Of a DNA stretch of 64,000 nt, positions 45,294 to 56,825 are shown in pieces. The notes under the pieces are model-generated. The model was not told the origin of the DNA and did no database searches. It saw only the letters and a list, made by a program, of their open reading frames with translations. The DNA comes from Smallanthus sonchifolius (taxonomy: Eukaryota; Streptophyta; Magnoliopsida; Asterales; Asteraceae). Position numbers and translations under genes: made by a program. The stretch's first letter is position 1; each line of letters begins with the position of its first letter. Location: contig CM042018.1 in the NCBI GenBank assembly GCA_023525975.1, positions 104,152,001 to 104,216,000 on the forward strand, read 5' to 3'.

Positions 45294-47661
45294 TGTCACA
45301 CCCACAAATTCCACTTCGGGATTATACCCGCGGGACGTGACCCGAGAGGATCTTTACCAATGTGTTACTTTGAACGACCACTAAATAGTTTTCAAAATAC
45401 ATGTTTAAAATATACTCAAACGAGCACAAAATGAAGTTTGACATAGTTCAAAGTAATTGTGCGGAAGCAAGTTTTTAAAGTTTACAATGCTTAACATAAT
45501 GATTAAAAAGCGTTTGTCAAAACGAGGTGCCCATGCATGATAAGTGTGACTCCGGTGGGTGCATCCTAGCCACATAGCTTAAGCATTCAACGACCTGAGA
45601 TAACATGCTAAAACGGGTCAACATAACGTTGGTGAGTTCACAGGTTTAATGTAATTTGAAACATATCATGAAATGTATTAGAAATCATATGTACTCTACA
45701 CAATCATTGCTGATCAGACAAAACCAAAAAATATAATAAGTCCGTCAACCGACGCTCAACTGTAGCCACTGAAAAGGAAAGGATGTGGTTCTCCTCTTTG
45801 TGCCTTGCACATGAATGGATCAGGTCAATAATGTATCCGTTCGACCTCCAGTCTAAGTTAGCACTACTAACCCGGGTAGGGGTTGTTAAACCCAACAGTA
45901 CTGTTCATGATTACCTCGCTTATAGAAATTAACGGTTGACTCTGAAAGGACTTTGTACTCAACAGTACCAACTTATATAATTAATGTAATTGTGTAAGCA
46001 TGTTTATTGGAAAATGTATACCAGAGCATGTATCTCACCCCAAAAGGAAAACAAGTAAAACGGGGCTGTGAGAACTCATTGGTAACGCGGTAAAATGATA
46101 TGAAAGGTCCTAGCAATTCCTGCTAAGTGAGACGACCTACTCGTGTCCTAGGAAACATTTAGGACTTTAAGGTCTAGGTATTGTAAATGTTTGACCATGA
46201 ACTCTATGCATCCAAACATGTTATTTGAAAAGTGACATTGATGTTTCGGAGATGTTTTGACTCGGCGACCCGTTGGTGACACGTTATGGACTTAAAACAT
46301 TCAAATCCTAACATAGAATTCAAACCTCTTTTCAAATAGCCTATTTACATTCTAATAAACACATTAGAACATTCGGTTGGAATTTAGAACCCGAAACACA
46401 ACTTTTAATACGTTAAAGTTTCCTTAATTGGAAAGTCAAGTTTTGAATCCTAAACATGGCAACTATGCAAAGTTAACATTCACACATGAAATTAAGTATG
46501 TTATAACACATATAAAACATTTCCATGTTTTGTTGCTAAAAATAGACAAGCATGTGGGTTTCGGATAATTAAAGTTTCCTATTATAGAAGGATCGTGCCA
46601 AATTGTCAAGTTTATGGATAAACAACATATATTATCATATAATGTACTTAATTACGTGTTACTAGGTCACTCAAACCCTTTAACCATGTTCATAACCTGC
46701 AAACACAACTTTTGGAAAAATAAAGTTTCCTTATTTAGAATCCCGATCCCTAGAGCTCACACATATGCATTTTAACTCATCATTTCCGTCAATCATTCTT
46801 CCATATTGTTCATTATACTATTTTCATGCTCTAAATACACCCAAACATCAAGTTTTCATTTATGTCAAGAAGTAAAGTTTCGAAAAATAGAAAACGAGCC
46901 TAAAAACATCATGGACAAGTGATTTTACAAAAAAAATCCATACAATATCTATATCTAGTGTTTATACATCATTTCCACCAAACAAATCACACCATAACCT
47001 TCTCTAACAAAAACCCAAAAATTAAAGTTTCCATAAATAGAACCGAGCATAAAATTTCATATGACCAAAAGTTCTAACTAGCAAAACTACTCATTTTATC
47101 CATTCTCTATACATATTCAACCATTTTCCATCATCAAATCACCCTAAACATGGCATTTAATACATAACCCAAAATTAAAGTTTCCATAAACAGCAAAAAC
47201 GAGCATGCATGTATGATCCAACAATTTTGATAACAAAGTTTTCACATATTATCCATCTATAAACATTACTACAACATAATCCATCATCAAATCACCAAGA
47301 ACACAACATCTAGTAAATGCTCATACAACAAAGTTTCCTTATATGAAAACCGAGCCTAAGAACAAAACCCGAGTCCAAAACCACCAACAATATGTACCAT
47401 TTTGTTAGAAAACTCATTTCTTTCAAGAATCCATGGTTAAACATTCATAAAAACAAGTTTTTTCTTGGATGCATGTTCATATGAACATGGAGATGAAAAA
47501 GATGGAGAAAAAGCTCTAGATTCTTACAAAAATCAAAGATAGATGGTTGGATGGATGATTCTTCTTGCAAATGTTTGATTTCCACACTTGAAGCTTGATT
47601 TGGATGGAAGAATGGATCAAAATAACAAAAAAAAAGTGAAGATGGTGGTGGTGTGGGTGGT
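45294..47661 (+). repeat. Gypsy-LTR-like block, incomplete
   Basis: It begins TGTCACACCCACAAATTCC...GGGACGTGACCC, typical of LTR starts in plant gypsy elements, and continues without coding capacity to where the copia LTR starts at 47662. Its right part contains the 152-bp tandem array and a GGTGGTGGTGTGGGTGG stretch. No PBS, TSD or partner was found, so the left edge is the only supported boundary. Confidence 0.45.
46395..47480 (+). repeat. Diverged tandem array, about 152-bp unit, seven copies
   Basis: The core AAAGTTTCC(A/T)TAA (AAAGTTTCG in one copy) recurs at 46415, 46571, 46722, 46874, 47024, 47177 and 47330, spacings of 156, 151, 152, 150, 153 and 153 bp. Neighbouring words recur in phase: AACCCAAAAATT before the core, CGAGC after it, and CCATCATCAAATCACC about 50-60 bp before the next. 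No coding potential. It lies inside the gypsy-LTR-like block. Confidence 0.88.
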
Positions 47662-47960
47662 TGTAGGTCCCATTGGGTCTACGGATCGATCTCACACGTA
47701 TAACACAAAACGAATACTCGCAGTGCGGAATCCTAACGAATAAACGCATCTCGTATGGATAAGAACAAAAGATAAACACACAAGACAAGATTCACTGAAA
47801 GTTCCTTGTATTACTCAGATAAATGTGCTTACAAGATCACTAACTATTACAAATGACAATACTAAGCACTATTTATAGGCAACACTCAACTGTTACAGGC
47901 GAACTTAATATGTTCGCCAGTTCTAGTCTTAGGCGAACTTGTTAAGTTCGTCACAACTAT
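47662..47960 (-). repeat. LTR of the rearranged copia (antisense)
   Basis: Plus-strand start TGTAGGTCCCATTGGGTCTACGG is repeated at 49451 next to a PBS, which identifies the LTR end. A minus-strand TATA (CCTATAAATAG, near 47870-47880) is preceded by two GGCGAACTT...AAGTTCGCC dyads (47898-47918 and 47932-47952). The U3 boundary is fused directly to gag sequence near 47965, so internal sequence is deleted. Confidence 0.7.
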
Positions 47961-48028
47961 ATCAGGATCAGTGATTTTGTCACCAATAAAGTTCTCATAT
48001 GATGTTAGAAATGAAGCAATCATAGTTA

Positions 48029-48852
48029 TCATATCATCTGCAGCTTTAGGAGACATCTTTTGATTACATGAGTGATTATCACATTTGGAATTTTGAGAAC
48101 ATCCGGAACTTGAAGCAACAAAACATGAACCTTCATTACAAGAGCTTTCTTTTGGACTATCAGAAATATCTCCAGAAAACAGTGCAACTCCATATTCTGT
48201 GTAGAAGTACCCTTACCAAAATAAATGCTTGGATTCTGATAAACTGTATCTTTCTTTTGCTTATTCAAATCATATGACTGAATCTTTCCCATAAGATCTT
48301 CAAGACTCAGTTCATCAAACCCTGGATGTTCTTTGATGACAATGGTATACATCTCAAAGTGTGCTGGTAACGTATCCAAAAAATTTTCAAGTACCTTTCT
48401 GTTCTTGTATCCAATATCATTGTTTACCATTTCACTTAACACATGATAGTATCTTGACATCAATTCATCAATGGTTTCTCCATCAAAATTCTTAAACACA
48501 CTAAATTGTTTCTTTAACAATTCTCTTCTGCTTTTTTTATGTTTGTACTCCCTTCACATCTCTTAGCTAATCCTTCCCAAAGATCACACGAAGTAGTAAA
48601 CTTTTTGAAAGTGTGATATATATTTAAAGGCAAATACATGGATAAAGTAGCAAGTGCTTTCTTTTTTCGATCATACAGAAGTTTTTCTTTAGTAGTAAGA
48701 GCTGAAACATGTTTTGGTGTATCTATAACTCCCATATAAGTATATACCGAATGCTTGTATCCTTCACTGATTGGAATCCACATGCTTGTATCACTGATGT
48801 TAACATAGTTCTCAAACCGACTTTTTCGGTTAGAATAATCTTTCAAATTCAT
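48029..48852 (-). pseudogene. Copia gag fragment
   Basis: Two overlapping frames, 48852-48514 and 48520-48029. The first has WIPISEGYKHSVYTYMG and ALATLSMYLPLNIYHTF; the second has GETIDELMSRYYHVLSEMVN and FLDTLPAHFEMYTIVIKEHPG, typical plant copia gag (UBN2-like). It ends before the zinc knuckle, fused to LTR sequence. The homologous stretch on the plus strand at 52670-53190 is nearly identical. Confidence 0.88.
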
Positions 48853-48985
48853 CAGTCTTGGTGGTTTGGTTGGAGTACCAATAATAAATGAGTCATATTA
48901 TTCACACTAGAATGATTTGAACTTAACATATTTGAAATCTTGAAAAAATTCAACACTTAGAAACTTTCTGAACAAGTTCTGCCTT

Positions 48986-49105
48986 AGGCGAACTTAGGTA
49001 AGTTCGCCTGATTTGTACTAAAGCGAACTTAACAAGTTCGCTGATTAAGTTCGCCTGAAAGAGCTAAAGCGAACTTAACAAGTTCGCTGAATCAAGTTCG
49101 CCTGT
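48986..49105. repeat. GCGAACTT/AAGTTCGC dyad cluster in the copia leader
   Basis: Contains AGGCGAACTT-AGGT-AAGTTCGCCT (48986-49009) and AGCGAACTTAACAAGTTCGCT (49022-49041), then a further AAGTTCGCC, GCGAACTTAACAAGTTCGC and AAGTTCGCC. Similar dyads occur in the LTR and near 50260, 58600 and 59055. Confidence 0.85.
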
Positions 49106-49261
49106 AACTGCCTGGAAAAGTTTTCCTGTTTCAGCTGAAGAACAAGGAAGACTGTTCTATCACCCAAACGCTCGAACTATACTGAGAATCAACATATCTT
49201 GCAATTTTGTAAGAATTAAACAAATTCAATCCGTACGATTCTTCAAAACATGAATTAGAAC

Positions 49262-49692
49262 ACTTCTAACGGATCAATTTCAACAAAACACCTCCACAAT
49301 TGATCAAATCAGCCTCTCCATTATTGAAAACTTGTAAAAAAAACCTAGCAATACACAAAGCTTCAAAAATCTCAATCTTTTGATGTAAATCAGAATGAAA
49401 CGGTGTCACACGATGATCTCTAATCAAGAGCAAAAGCTCTGATACCAATTGTAGGTCCCAGTGGGTCTACGGATCGATCTCACACGTATAACACACAACG
49501 AATACTTCTAACAGATCAATTTCAACAAAACACCTCCACAATTGATCAAATCAGCCTCTCCATTATCGAAAACTTGCAAAAAAACCCAGCAATACACAAA
49601 GCTTCAAAAATCTCAATCTTTTGATGTAAATCAGAACGAAACGGTGTCACACGATGATCTCTAATCAAGAGCAAAAGCTCTTATACCAATTG
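49262..49692 (-). repeat. Duplicated leader plus primer-binding site around an LTR fragment
   Basis: 49262-49451 and 49504-49692 are about 95% alike. Each ends (plus strand) in a PBS complement: GCTCTGATACCAATT at 49436-49450 and GCTCTTATACCAATT near 49677-49691. Between them are 52 bp identical to the terminal part of the LTR at 47662. This looks like a template-switch or recombination product. Confidence 0.85.
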
Positions 49693-49699
49693 ACACAGT

Positions 49700-50107
49700 T
49701 CCTTGACCAGAAATGTTGCCGCCTTTCCTTGGAGTCCCCTACACGCAGATAGAAAAAAAATAAGTTAGTACTGGAGACCCAAGCCATAGTGGTCTTGGGT
49801 CGGCCCGACTCATCAAAATAAACAATCTCTTTTAAGACACAATCAAATCTCTCCTCTATTTTAGGAGACTGTTTTCCCGAATCAAAAACCTGTTTCTTAG
49901 ATTTCTTTGGTGACTTAACCTGAACAGTTTCCTTTTGTGGTGATAGTTGAGAAGATTCACCAGATTCTTTTACAACCGATTGTTCTAAAAGCTACTTTAA
50001 TCTCTTGTTTCTTCTTCTACGTTGAGGTCTTGACAGTTTGACCTTCTCTTGTTCAATAACCACTAAAGAACCACTTTTCTTTATTCCAGAAAAGTTCATC
50101 TTCTCAT
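49700..50107 (-). pseudogene. Copia pol linker and protease-region fragment
   Basis: Minus-strand reading contains GRPKTTMAWVSST and, after a gap, GTPRKGGNISGQGTVS, the segment around the protease of plant copia polyproteins, preceded by a Lys/Ser-rich linker. It has stops and is cut at both ends, at 49692 by the leader duplication and near 50112 by the plus-strand segment. Confidence 0.6.
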
Positions 50108-50442
50108 TCTTGTGTTTTCACTTTGATTTTGTGGTTCAAATTGAAATTCATTGGTCCTTTACACTCATCGGGTGTTGATGATGGATTATGTGACCCTGAT
50201 TCCTACTTAAATCTGTGTTTTGACAGAATTTGAATTTTCTGAGTGTTCTACAGTTTGAGCGAACTTGCTCAAGCGAACTTAATATGTTCGCCTCTTGCAA
50301 CTCTAAGAGAACTTATTAAGTTCGCCTCAGGGTCAGTAGTGTTTGGACTTGGCAAATTTTTTCATGTGTTGTCATTTTTTTTCTTTTTGTTTTTATTTTT
50401 ACTTTCTGTTCTGTTTGTTATGAAACTTGCTAGTGTCTAATC

Positions 50443-51855
50443 ATGATTTCTGAGCAGGTAATGGATGGACGTGTTGAATACAAACATAATCAGGTAGCTT
50501 TGTTGGATCCTGATTAGGCTGAAGCTGCAAATTTTCAGGAGATAATCAACTTTTTGAATCGGTCTCAAATCAGAGTTGCTTTATCGACAAATCCTATTAT
50601 CAGCTTATTAGACATTCAACAATTCTGGGAGACTGCTGCTCATGACACCAATGCGGATCCAAGTGTGATTCGTGCTACTGTTAATAATCAGGAGATTTTC
50701 ATTTCTGTGGAAACAATTAGAGCTGCTTTGAGTTTGGGGGGTGCACATACTGATCCTATTAGTTTGCCCAATCCCTTAATAATGGGTTGTTTTCAAAGGA
50801 TGGGATATTGTAGAAGGCAAAATGATTCTCAAGCTAGGAAAAGAGGTCTTGTGGGACAATGGAGGTACTTTATGCATGTTATGATTCAGTGTCTATCTCC
50901 AAGGGTACAGACGGATTGAAGACTTCTTTACAAGCAGCCATGGTGGCTTTGACTTTGAATAGACCATTTAATTTTGCACTATATATCTTCAGGGAGTTGA
51001 TTGCTCAAATTATTCCACCCCCGGGTCAAGGTTTTCTCATGTATCCTCGATTCTTACAAGTGATAATCAATCATCTAATTCCTAATCTACCCCCGTTGAA
51101 CCCAAGATTGACTATGACTCCTATGACAAAGAGAATCTTTACTCATTGTCATAATATTAAGCAACAGAATCCTGCTTTAATTCCAGTGGTTACTCCTATG
51201 TTTGGGCACATAATCAATCCTGGTTATGTTGCACCACCGAATGACAACTGGATTCGCTGATCCAGCTATGGAATTACCACCTGTTCAACCTCAAGATGAT
51301 GGTGAGAATCAAGTTGAAGGTGATGATGACAATGATGGACATGATGATGATAATGATGCTGGAAATGGTGAGAATGTGATTATCAATGAAGAAGTACTTC
51401 AGGAGGTAAATGTTGAAAATGAAGAAAATGTTGATATACCATCTCCTCCTCAGGCAGAACAAGTCCAAGCTGAGGAAACTAGCACCAGTTCGAGTTCTAG
51501 TTTAGACTCGAGTGTTACTGAGACAGATAACGTTCATAATGATAATACAGGAGTTGTGTCACCTGACTTTAGTCCTGGGCATTATGCTCAGTTGGACAAA
51601 GTTCCAAGGAAAGAAACACTTCCTACAAAGATGATATCTAAGCGAAAGAAGTCTCTAGGTAAGAAGAAGATGGTGTTACCTAGACGGAAGACTGCTAGGG
51701 GTCCTCCTCCCAATGCAGTTCTTGGAAAGAGAACGTTACAAGACGAATCTTCGGATTCTGATTATGCTCCTCCAGATCCAAAAGCTCCAAAATTAATGGC
51801 TTCAGCTATTAAGGCTGCACAAAGTGAGGGACTTTGTGGACTCGTTGATAATTAG
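50443..51855 (+). pseudogene. Extra non-canonical ORF associated with copia, copy 1
   Basis: Starts MISEQVMDGRVEYKHNQ at 50443, with a stop at 50515-50517. It then reads INFLNRSQIRVALSTNP, IQQFWETAAH, and ISVETIRAALSLGG to 50919, where a 7-bp deletion relative to copy 2 shifts the frame to 50859-51260 (FNFALYIFRELIAQI, FLMYPRFLQVIINHL). A 2-bp deletion near 51255 shifts it again into an acidic Asp/Asn-rich and Ser-rich tail with a basic KKRK-like patch (51226-51855). It is not gag, pol or env by any motif I can see. I recall similar sequence attached to copia polyproteins in Asteraceae annotations (memory, not a search). Function unknown. Confidence 0.75.
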
Positions 51856-51898
51856 TCTAGTTCCATCCAAGTCTCCTACTCCACAATGAACTCCTACA

Positions 51899-52530
51899 GT
51901 GTCAAATACTAATGATGAAGTTGTTCCTTCTAATACTGCTGATCCTCGGGATGCTAAAATTCAAGCTTTGGAAACACTCGTCGGTTCTTTACAAAGTCAA
52001 GTAACAAGCTTGCAGACTCAATTTGATGTTCTTAAAGCAAGTGAATCTCAACATCATCTTGCCATAAATGCTCAAAATGGACAGATTGCAGAAATGCAAG
52101 TGCTGGAGCGTATTGACGCTCAAGGGGAGAAAGTGGATGTTATTGCTAAAGATGATACTTGTCATATTAATATAGAAAATAAAGATAATGATGATGATGA
52201 TGAACCAGAAGTTGGTGGTTCCAGTGAGCGTCAAAACGCTGATGTTACTATGACCTCATTAGCTCAGGGGGAGTCTAATAAGAGTATTGAAGATAAAAGT
52301 GTTAAAGAAGCCTCTGATGTTCAAACTGATGTTGATATGTTAGATGAATCAATTTTTTAAGATTCTGATATAGATGAAGCTGATAAGTTAGAATGTTTGA
52401 TGGATCTTGATGACTGTATAGGAGATGAAGAGATGGATGTTGATGATGAGTCTGAGATTGAAGAAGGAGAGATTGTAGAGCTTGAAGTTGAAATAGAGTC
52501 TAACAAGATCAGCTATGAAGGATATGATTA
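51899..52530 (+). pseudogene. Coiled-coil and acidic C-terminal region following the extra ORF
   Basis: 51899-52360 encodes IQALETLVGSLQSQVTSLQ, a clear heptad pattern for a coiled coil, then Asp/Glu-rich sequence. After a stop at 52358 the same frame continues (DDCIGDEEMDVDDESEIEEGE) to about 52530. It probably formed the C terminus of the extra ORF protein. A frame change near 51850 separates them. Confidence 0.55.
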
Positions 52531-52668
52531 ATTGAATGTTGATATGGATTTAATTCATGATAATGTAATACCTAATGAAATTTCTGAAGGAATTTAAGAA
52601 TCAGATGAATCATATCATGAAATGTCCAAGCCTAGTTCTGATACTGTTGCAGATGATTCTAAAGATCA

Positions 52669-55600
52669 AGCATTTTGATGGAGAAACCATTGATGAATTG
52701 ATGTCAAGATATTATCATTTGTTAAGTGAAATGGTAAACAATGATATTGGATACAAGAACAGAAAGGTACTTGAAAATTTTCTGGATGCGTTACCAGCAC
52801 ACTTTGAGATGTATACCATTGTTATCAAAGAACATTCAGGGTTTGATGAACCGAGTCTTGAAGATCTTATGGGAAAGATTCAGTCATATGATTTGAATAA
52901 GCAAAAGAAAGATACAGATTATTAGGATCCAAGCATTTATTTTGGTAAGGGTACTTCTACACAGAAATCTAGAGTTGCACTGTTTTCTGGAGATATTTCT
53001 GATAGTCCAAAAGAAAGCTCTTGTAATGAAGGTTCATGTTTTGTTGCTTCAAGTTTTAGATGTTCTCAAAATTCCAAATGTGATAATCACTCATGTAATC
53101 AAAAGATGTCTCCTAAAGCTGCAGATGATATGATGGCTATGATTGCTTCATTTCTAACATCATATGAGAACTTTATTGGTGGCAAAATCATTGATCCTGA
53201 TATGATTGAGGAAGATTTTAAGAAATTGGATAAAGATGATTTGGAAGAAATGAATATACAATGGAATATGGCTTTATGGATGCGGCAAGGAAAGGAACAT
53301 TTGAAGAAGACTGGAAAGAAGTTCATTGGGGCATCTAGCAAAACAAAGATGGGATTAGACAAGGCAAAAGTAAAATGCTACAATTGTCAAGAGTTTGGGC
53401 ATTTTGCTAGAGAATGCATCAAACCAAAAGTTCAGAATCAAAATTCTTCAAGTAGCCAGAACAATCAGAATAAGCAGAATACTTCCACAACTTTGATGTC
53501 TCAACAGGATGAAAATTATGACTGGGATATTCATTTGGATGATATTGTTGGTCGTGTCAATCAAGCATTTATTGCTGAAGTTCATTCTGAAGATGTTACT
53601 GATAGTAGTTCTTCTTCTGATGACTCAACTAATTTTGGAAGTATTGATGAAGTTGAAGAATGTATTATTCAGAGTGATGAATCTATGTTTTCAACTGAAG
53701 AATTACTTGATAATAATAAAGCTGCTGGGAAGGTGACTGAGAAGATTGCTGAAATGTTGTCTGAAGCAAATGCATTCATGGCAGATTCTAAAAAGGTATA
53801 AAAGGTTGTTTCTTGTTCTAAATGCATTGAATCTGATTTAAAAATTACCAGATTGTGTGCTGATAACACAAATCTGATCTGTGATATGAAGACAATTCAC
53901 ACATCAAACCAAACTTTAAAAGAAATTGAAAAGCTTTTGAACATTAGAATTGAATCTTTAAAAGAGGATATTAAAGCTTTACAAATTAAAGTAAATGATC
54001 AAGCATTTCATCTTGATGTTGCATATTCTGAATATGAAAAGAAAATTAATGAACTTGCCTAATCACAGACAAAGGTAACCAAATTGATGAGAAATCTTGA
54101 GGGTTATAAAAATTCCAGTTGTTTGTTGGAATATTATAATGATAAAGCTAATAATGAAAAGGTGGTGGGAGGTATAGGTTATTGTCCTTCCTTTGATGAT
54201 AAGGAAATTGGTGGGGGAGTTGGTTATTGTCCTCCGTTCAATGGTAACTATACTTCTCGTAGCATTGAGACAGTGACAGAAGAAGATCTAGAGCCAAAAA
54301 CAGTCCTCAAGGTGAATCCTATTACAGGAGAGGATATGGTTTATGATGACTTTAGTGATGAAGAAAGTTTTGATTTAGAAAAAGTTGAAGGCATTGTGAA
54401 AGAATGCAAAGTTGAGGAACATGTCGTGGTTAAGAATGTAACCAGAGACAGATGTATTTTAATTGAACTAGATGAAGGTGTTGAACAACCAAAACCTAAA
54501 ATTGTGAAAAATTTTGTAAGCAGTCGTTTTGATTCTCAAGAAACTAAAATAATTGAAAAAACTTCAACACTTGATTTTATCAAAACTAAAGTTGATTCAG
54601 AAAAAGTCAAGGTTGTTCAAACATATAACACTAACTCTCAGTGTAAATCATCGAGTTCAAAGGGAATTCAGAAAGAAAAGTATGTCAGGGTATACAAAGA
54701 ACGACGTGCTTGCTTTCATTGTGGAATTGTTGGTCATATTCTAAGAGAATGTCCTGATAAGAATAAGGGAAAGTGTTTAGAAGATCCCAAGATTAGAAGA
54801 TCCCAAGATGGGAAGACCCTTCGTTGAACCACCAACAAGGCCGGTAAAGAAACAGTGAAGCATGTTGATGTCAAGTATGTTAAGAAAAATGTTTCTAAAT
54901 CTGAAGTTTCTGTTCCTGAAAATCCAAAGGATGAGAAGATGGAATTTTCTGGGTACAACACAAGACAGTGACAGTGAGGATGATGAAACTGTGTTTCAGG
55001 AATCTTCTAATGATTTCCAGAACATAGTTGATGATTCGTCCACACCGGCACAGTCTGAGGGGGAGATACCTTCTAATCTTGATGCTGTGATTCAAACTTC
55101 TGATATTCCTCAAACTCGTGTGCATAAACATCATCCGACTGATAACATTATTGGTGATTTGAATGCAGGTGTTCAAACGAGACAACGTTCACTTGCTGAA
55201 AATTCTTTTTTATATGCACAGCTTGTGGATACAGGTATTATGGAGTCATGTTTGAATGCTTGTTTTATTTCTCAAACAGAGCCAAAGAATGTGGCTGAGG
55301 CGCTTGATGAAGATTGTTGGATCGAGGCTATGCAAGAGGAGCTGGCTCAATTTGACAAACTACATGTTTAGGATTTGGTTGACTTACCGAAAGGCTCAAG
55401 ATTAATTGGAACAAAATGGGTGTTTAACTGCAAACGTGATGATCGAGGTGTTGTGGTAGGTAATAAGGCAAGGCTTGTTGTTCAAGGATTTAACCAACAA
55501 GAAGGTATTGACTATACAGAAGTTTATGCTTCGGTTGCGAGGATGGAAGCTATACGGTTATTTCTTTCTTACGCATCGTTCAAGGGATTCAAGGTATTCC

Positions 55601-56825
55601 AATTAGATGTGAAAATGCTTTTCTGTATGGAAAGGTGAAGGAAGAATTTTATGTAAAACAGCCGCCAGGTTTTGAAGATCACAAGTTTCCAGACAAAGTG
55701 TTTAAACTTGATAAGGCGTTATATGGTATTCATAAGGCGTTATATGGTCTTCATCAGGCTCCTCGAGCTTGGTATGAAACTTTGTTAGTACACTTACTAG
55801 AGAATGGATTTGAACGTGGGCAAATTGACTCCACTCTTTTCATCAGAAAAGCAGGGGGAGATATCTCACTAGTTCAAGTTTATGTCGACGACATAATTTT
55901 TGGGTCGACGAATGTGGATATGTGTAAAGACTTTGAGAGAATTATGAAGCTAAAATTTGAAATGAGCAGCGTGGGAGAGTTATCTTTCTTTTTAGGTCTT
56001 CAAGTTGATCAGAAAGAAGATGGTTTTTTCATTTATCAAACGAAATATGTGTCAGATATTTTGAAGAAATTCAAGATGTCAGATACTTCAGCATTCAGTA
56101 CTACAATTTCGGTTAATCACAAATTAGATTCTGACTCGAAAGGGAAGGAAGTTGATTGTAGATTATACAGAGGAATGATCGGATCTTTAATGTATCTGAC
56201 TGCGTCAAGACCTGATATTATGTTCGCAATATGCTTATGTTCGAGGTTTCAGTCTGAACCGAAGGAATCTCATCTGATTGCTGTAAAGCGGATTTTTTGA
56301 TTCTTGAAGGGTAAACCAAGTTTGGGTTTATGGTATCCTATTAATTCTGATTTTGATTTTAAAGCTTTTAAAGATTCAGATTATGGAGGTTGCGGTTTAG
56401 ATAGAAAGTCAACGTCTGGTGGTTGTCAATTCTTAGGAAACAGACTTGTGTCCTGGCAATGCAAGAAGCAAACATCGGCTGCAATTTCAACTTGCGAGGC
56501 CAAATACATTGATGCAGCTAGTTGTTATTCTCAAATTCTACGGATTCAACAGCAGTTGAGAGATTATGATATGAATTTCACCGGAACACCAATGATGATT
56601 GATAACACTACCACGATGTCCATCACAAATAATCTTGTGAAGCACTCGAAAACAAAGCATATTGAAATTCGACATCATTTCATCCGAGATTGTGCAGAGA
56701 AGAAGCTAATTGAGTTGGTGAAAGTCCATACAGACAACAATTTTGCTGATCTATTTACCAAAGCATTCGATCGTTCACGGTTTGAATTTCTTACTCAAAT
56801 TATTGGAATGGTTAATTCTGGGTGA
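52669..56825 (+). pseudogene. Copia gag-RT-RNase H lacking integrase
   Basis: Gag starts mid-protein at FDGETIDELMSRYYH (52675), with its N terminus missing. It includes the knuckle CYNCQEFGHFAREC (about 53375), a long Ser/Asp-rich part, coiled coil (53880-54060) and a second finger CFHCGIVGHILREC (about 54712). After a stop at 54825 the frame moves straight to the pre-RT region (VQTRQRS, then CFISQTEPKNVAEAL near 55263). The protease core and the whole integrase are absent. RT has GTKWVFNCKRDDRG, YGLHQAPRAWYE and VYVDDIIFGS. RNase H ends KHIEIRHHFIRDCAEKK...NNFADLFTKAF. Stops at 53799, 54060, 54825, 55369 and 56298; one A is missing near 55612. Confidence 0.9.

Larger units (their letters stand above)
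47662..50112 (-). mobile_element. Rearranged copia element in antisense: LTR, gag, leader, PBS, LTR piece, second leader, pol linker
   Basis: Reading leftward: pol linker (50100-49700), a leader copy with PBS-like TTGGTATAAGAGC (near 49690), a 52-bp LTR piece (49503-49452), a PBS, a second leader copy, a gag fragment (48852-48029) and an LTR (about 47960-47662). The order is not that of an intact element. Its internal sequences match the plus-strand copia at 52.7-54 kb, so both belong to one family. Confidence 0.75.
50113..52668 (+). other. First copy of the segment carrying the extra ORF
   Basis: From TTGTGTTTTCACTTTG (50113) the sequence is about 97% like 58907-60251, by eye. It includes a dyad-bearing non-coding lead (GCGAACTT...GTTCGCC at 50258-50325), the extra ORF, a coiled-coil/acidic region and then a join to truncated gag at about 52668. 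Confidence 0.8.

Noticed and set aside
46395..47480. CRISPR-like array
   Set aside because: Period and divergence do not fit CRISPR and the genome is a plant; classed as a degenerate tandem repeat.
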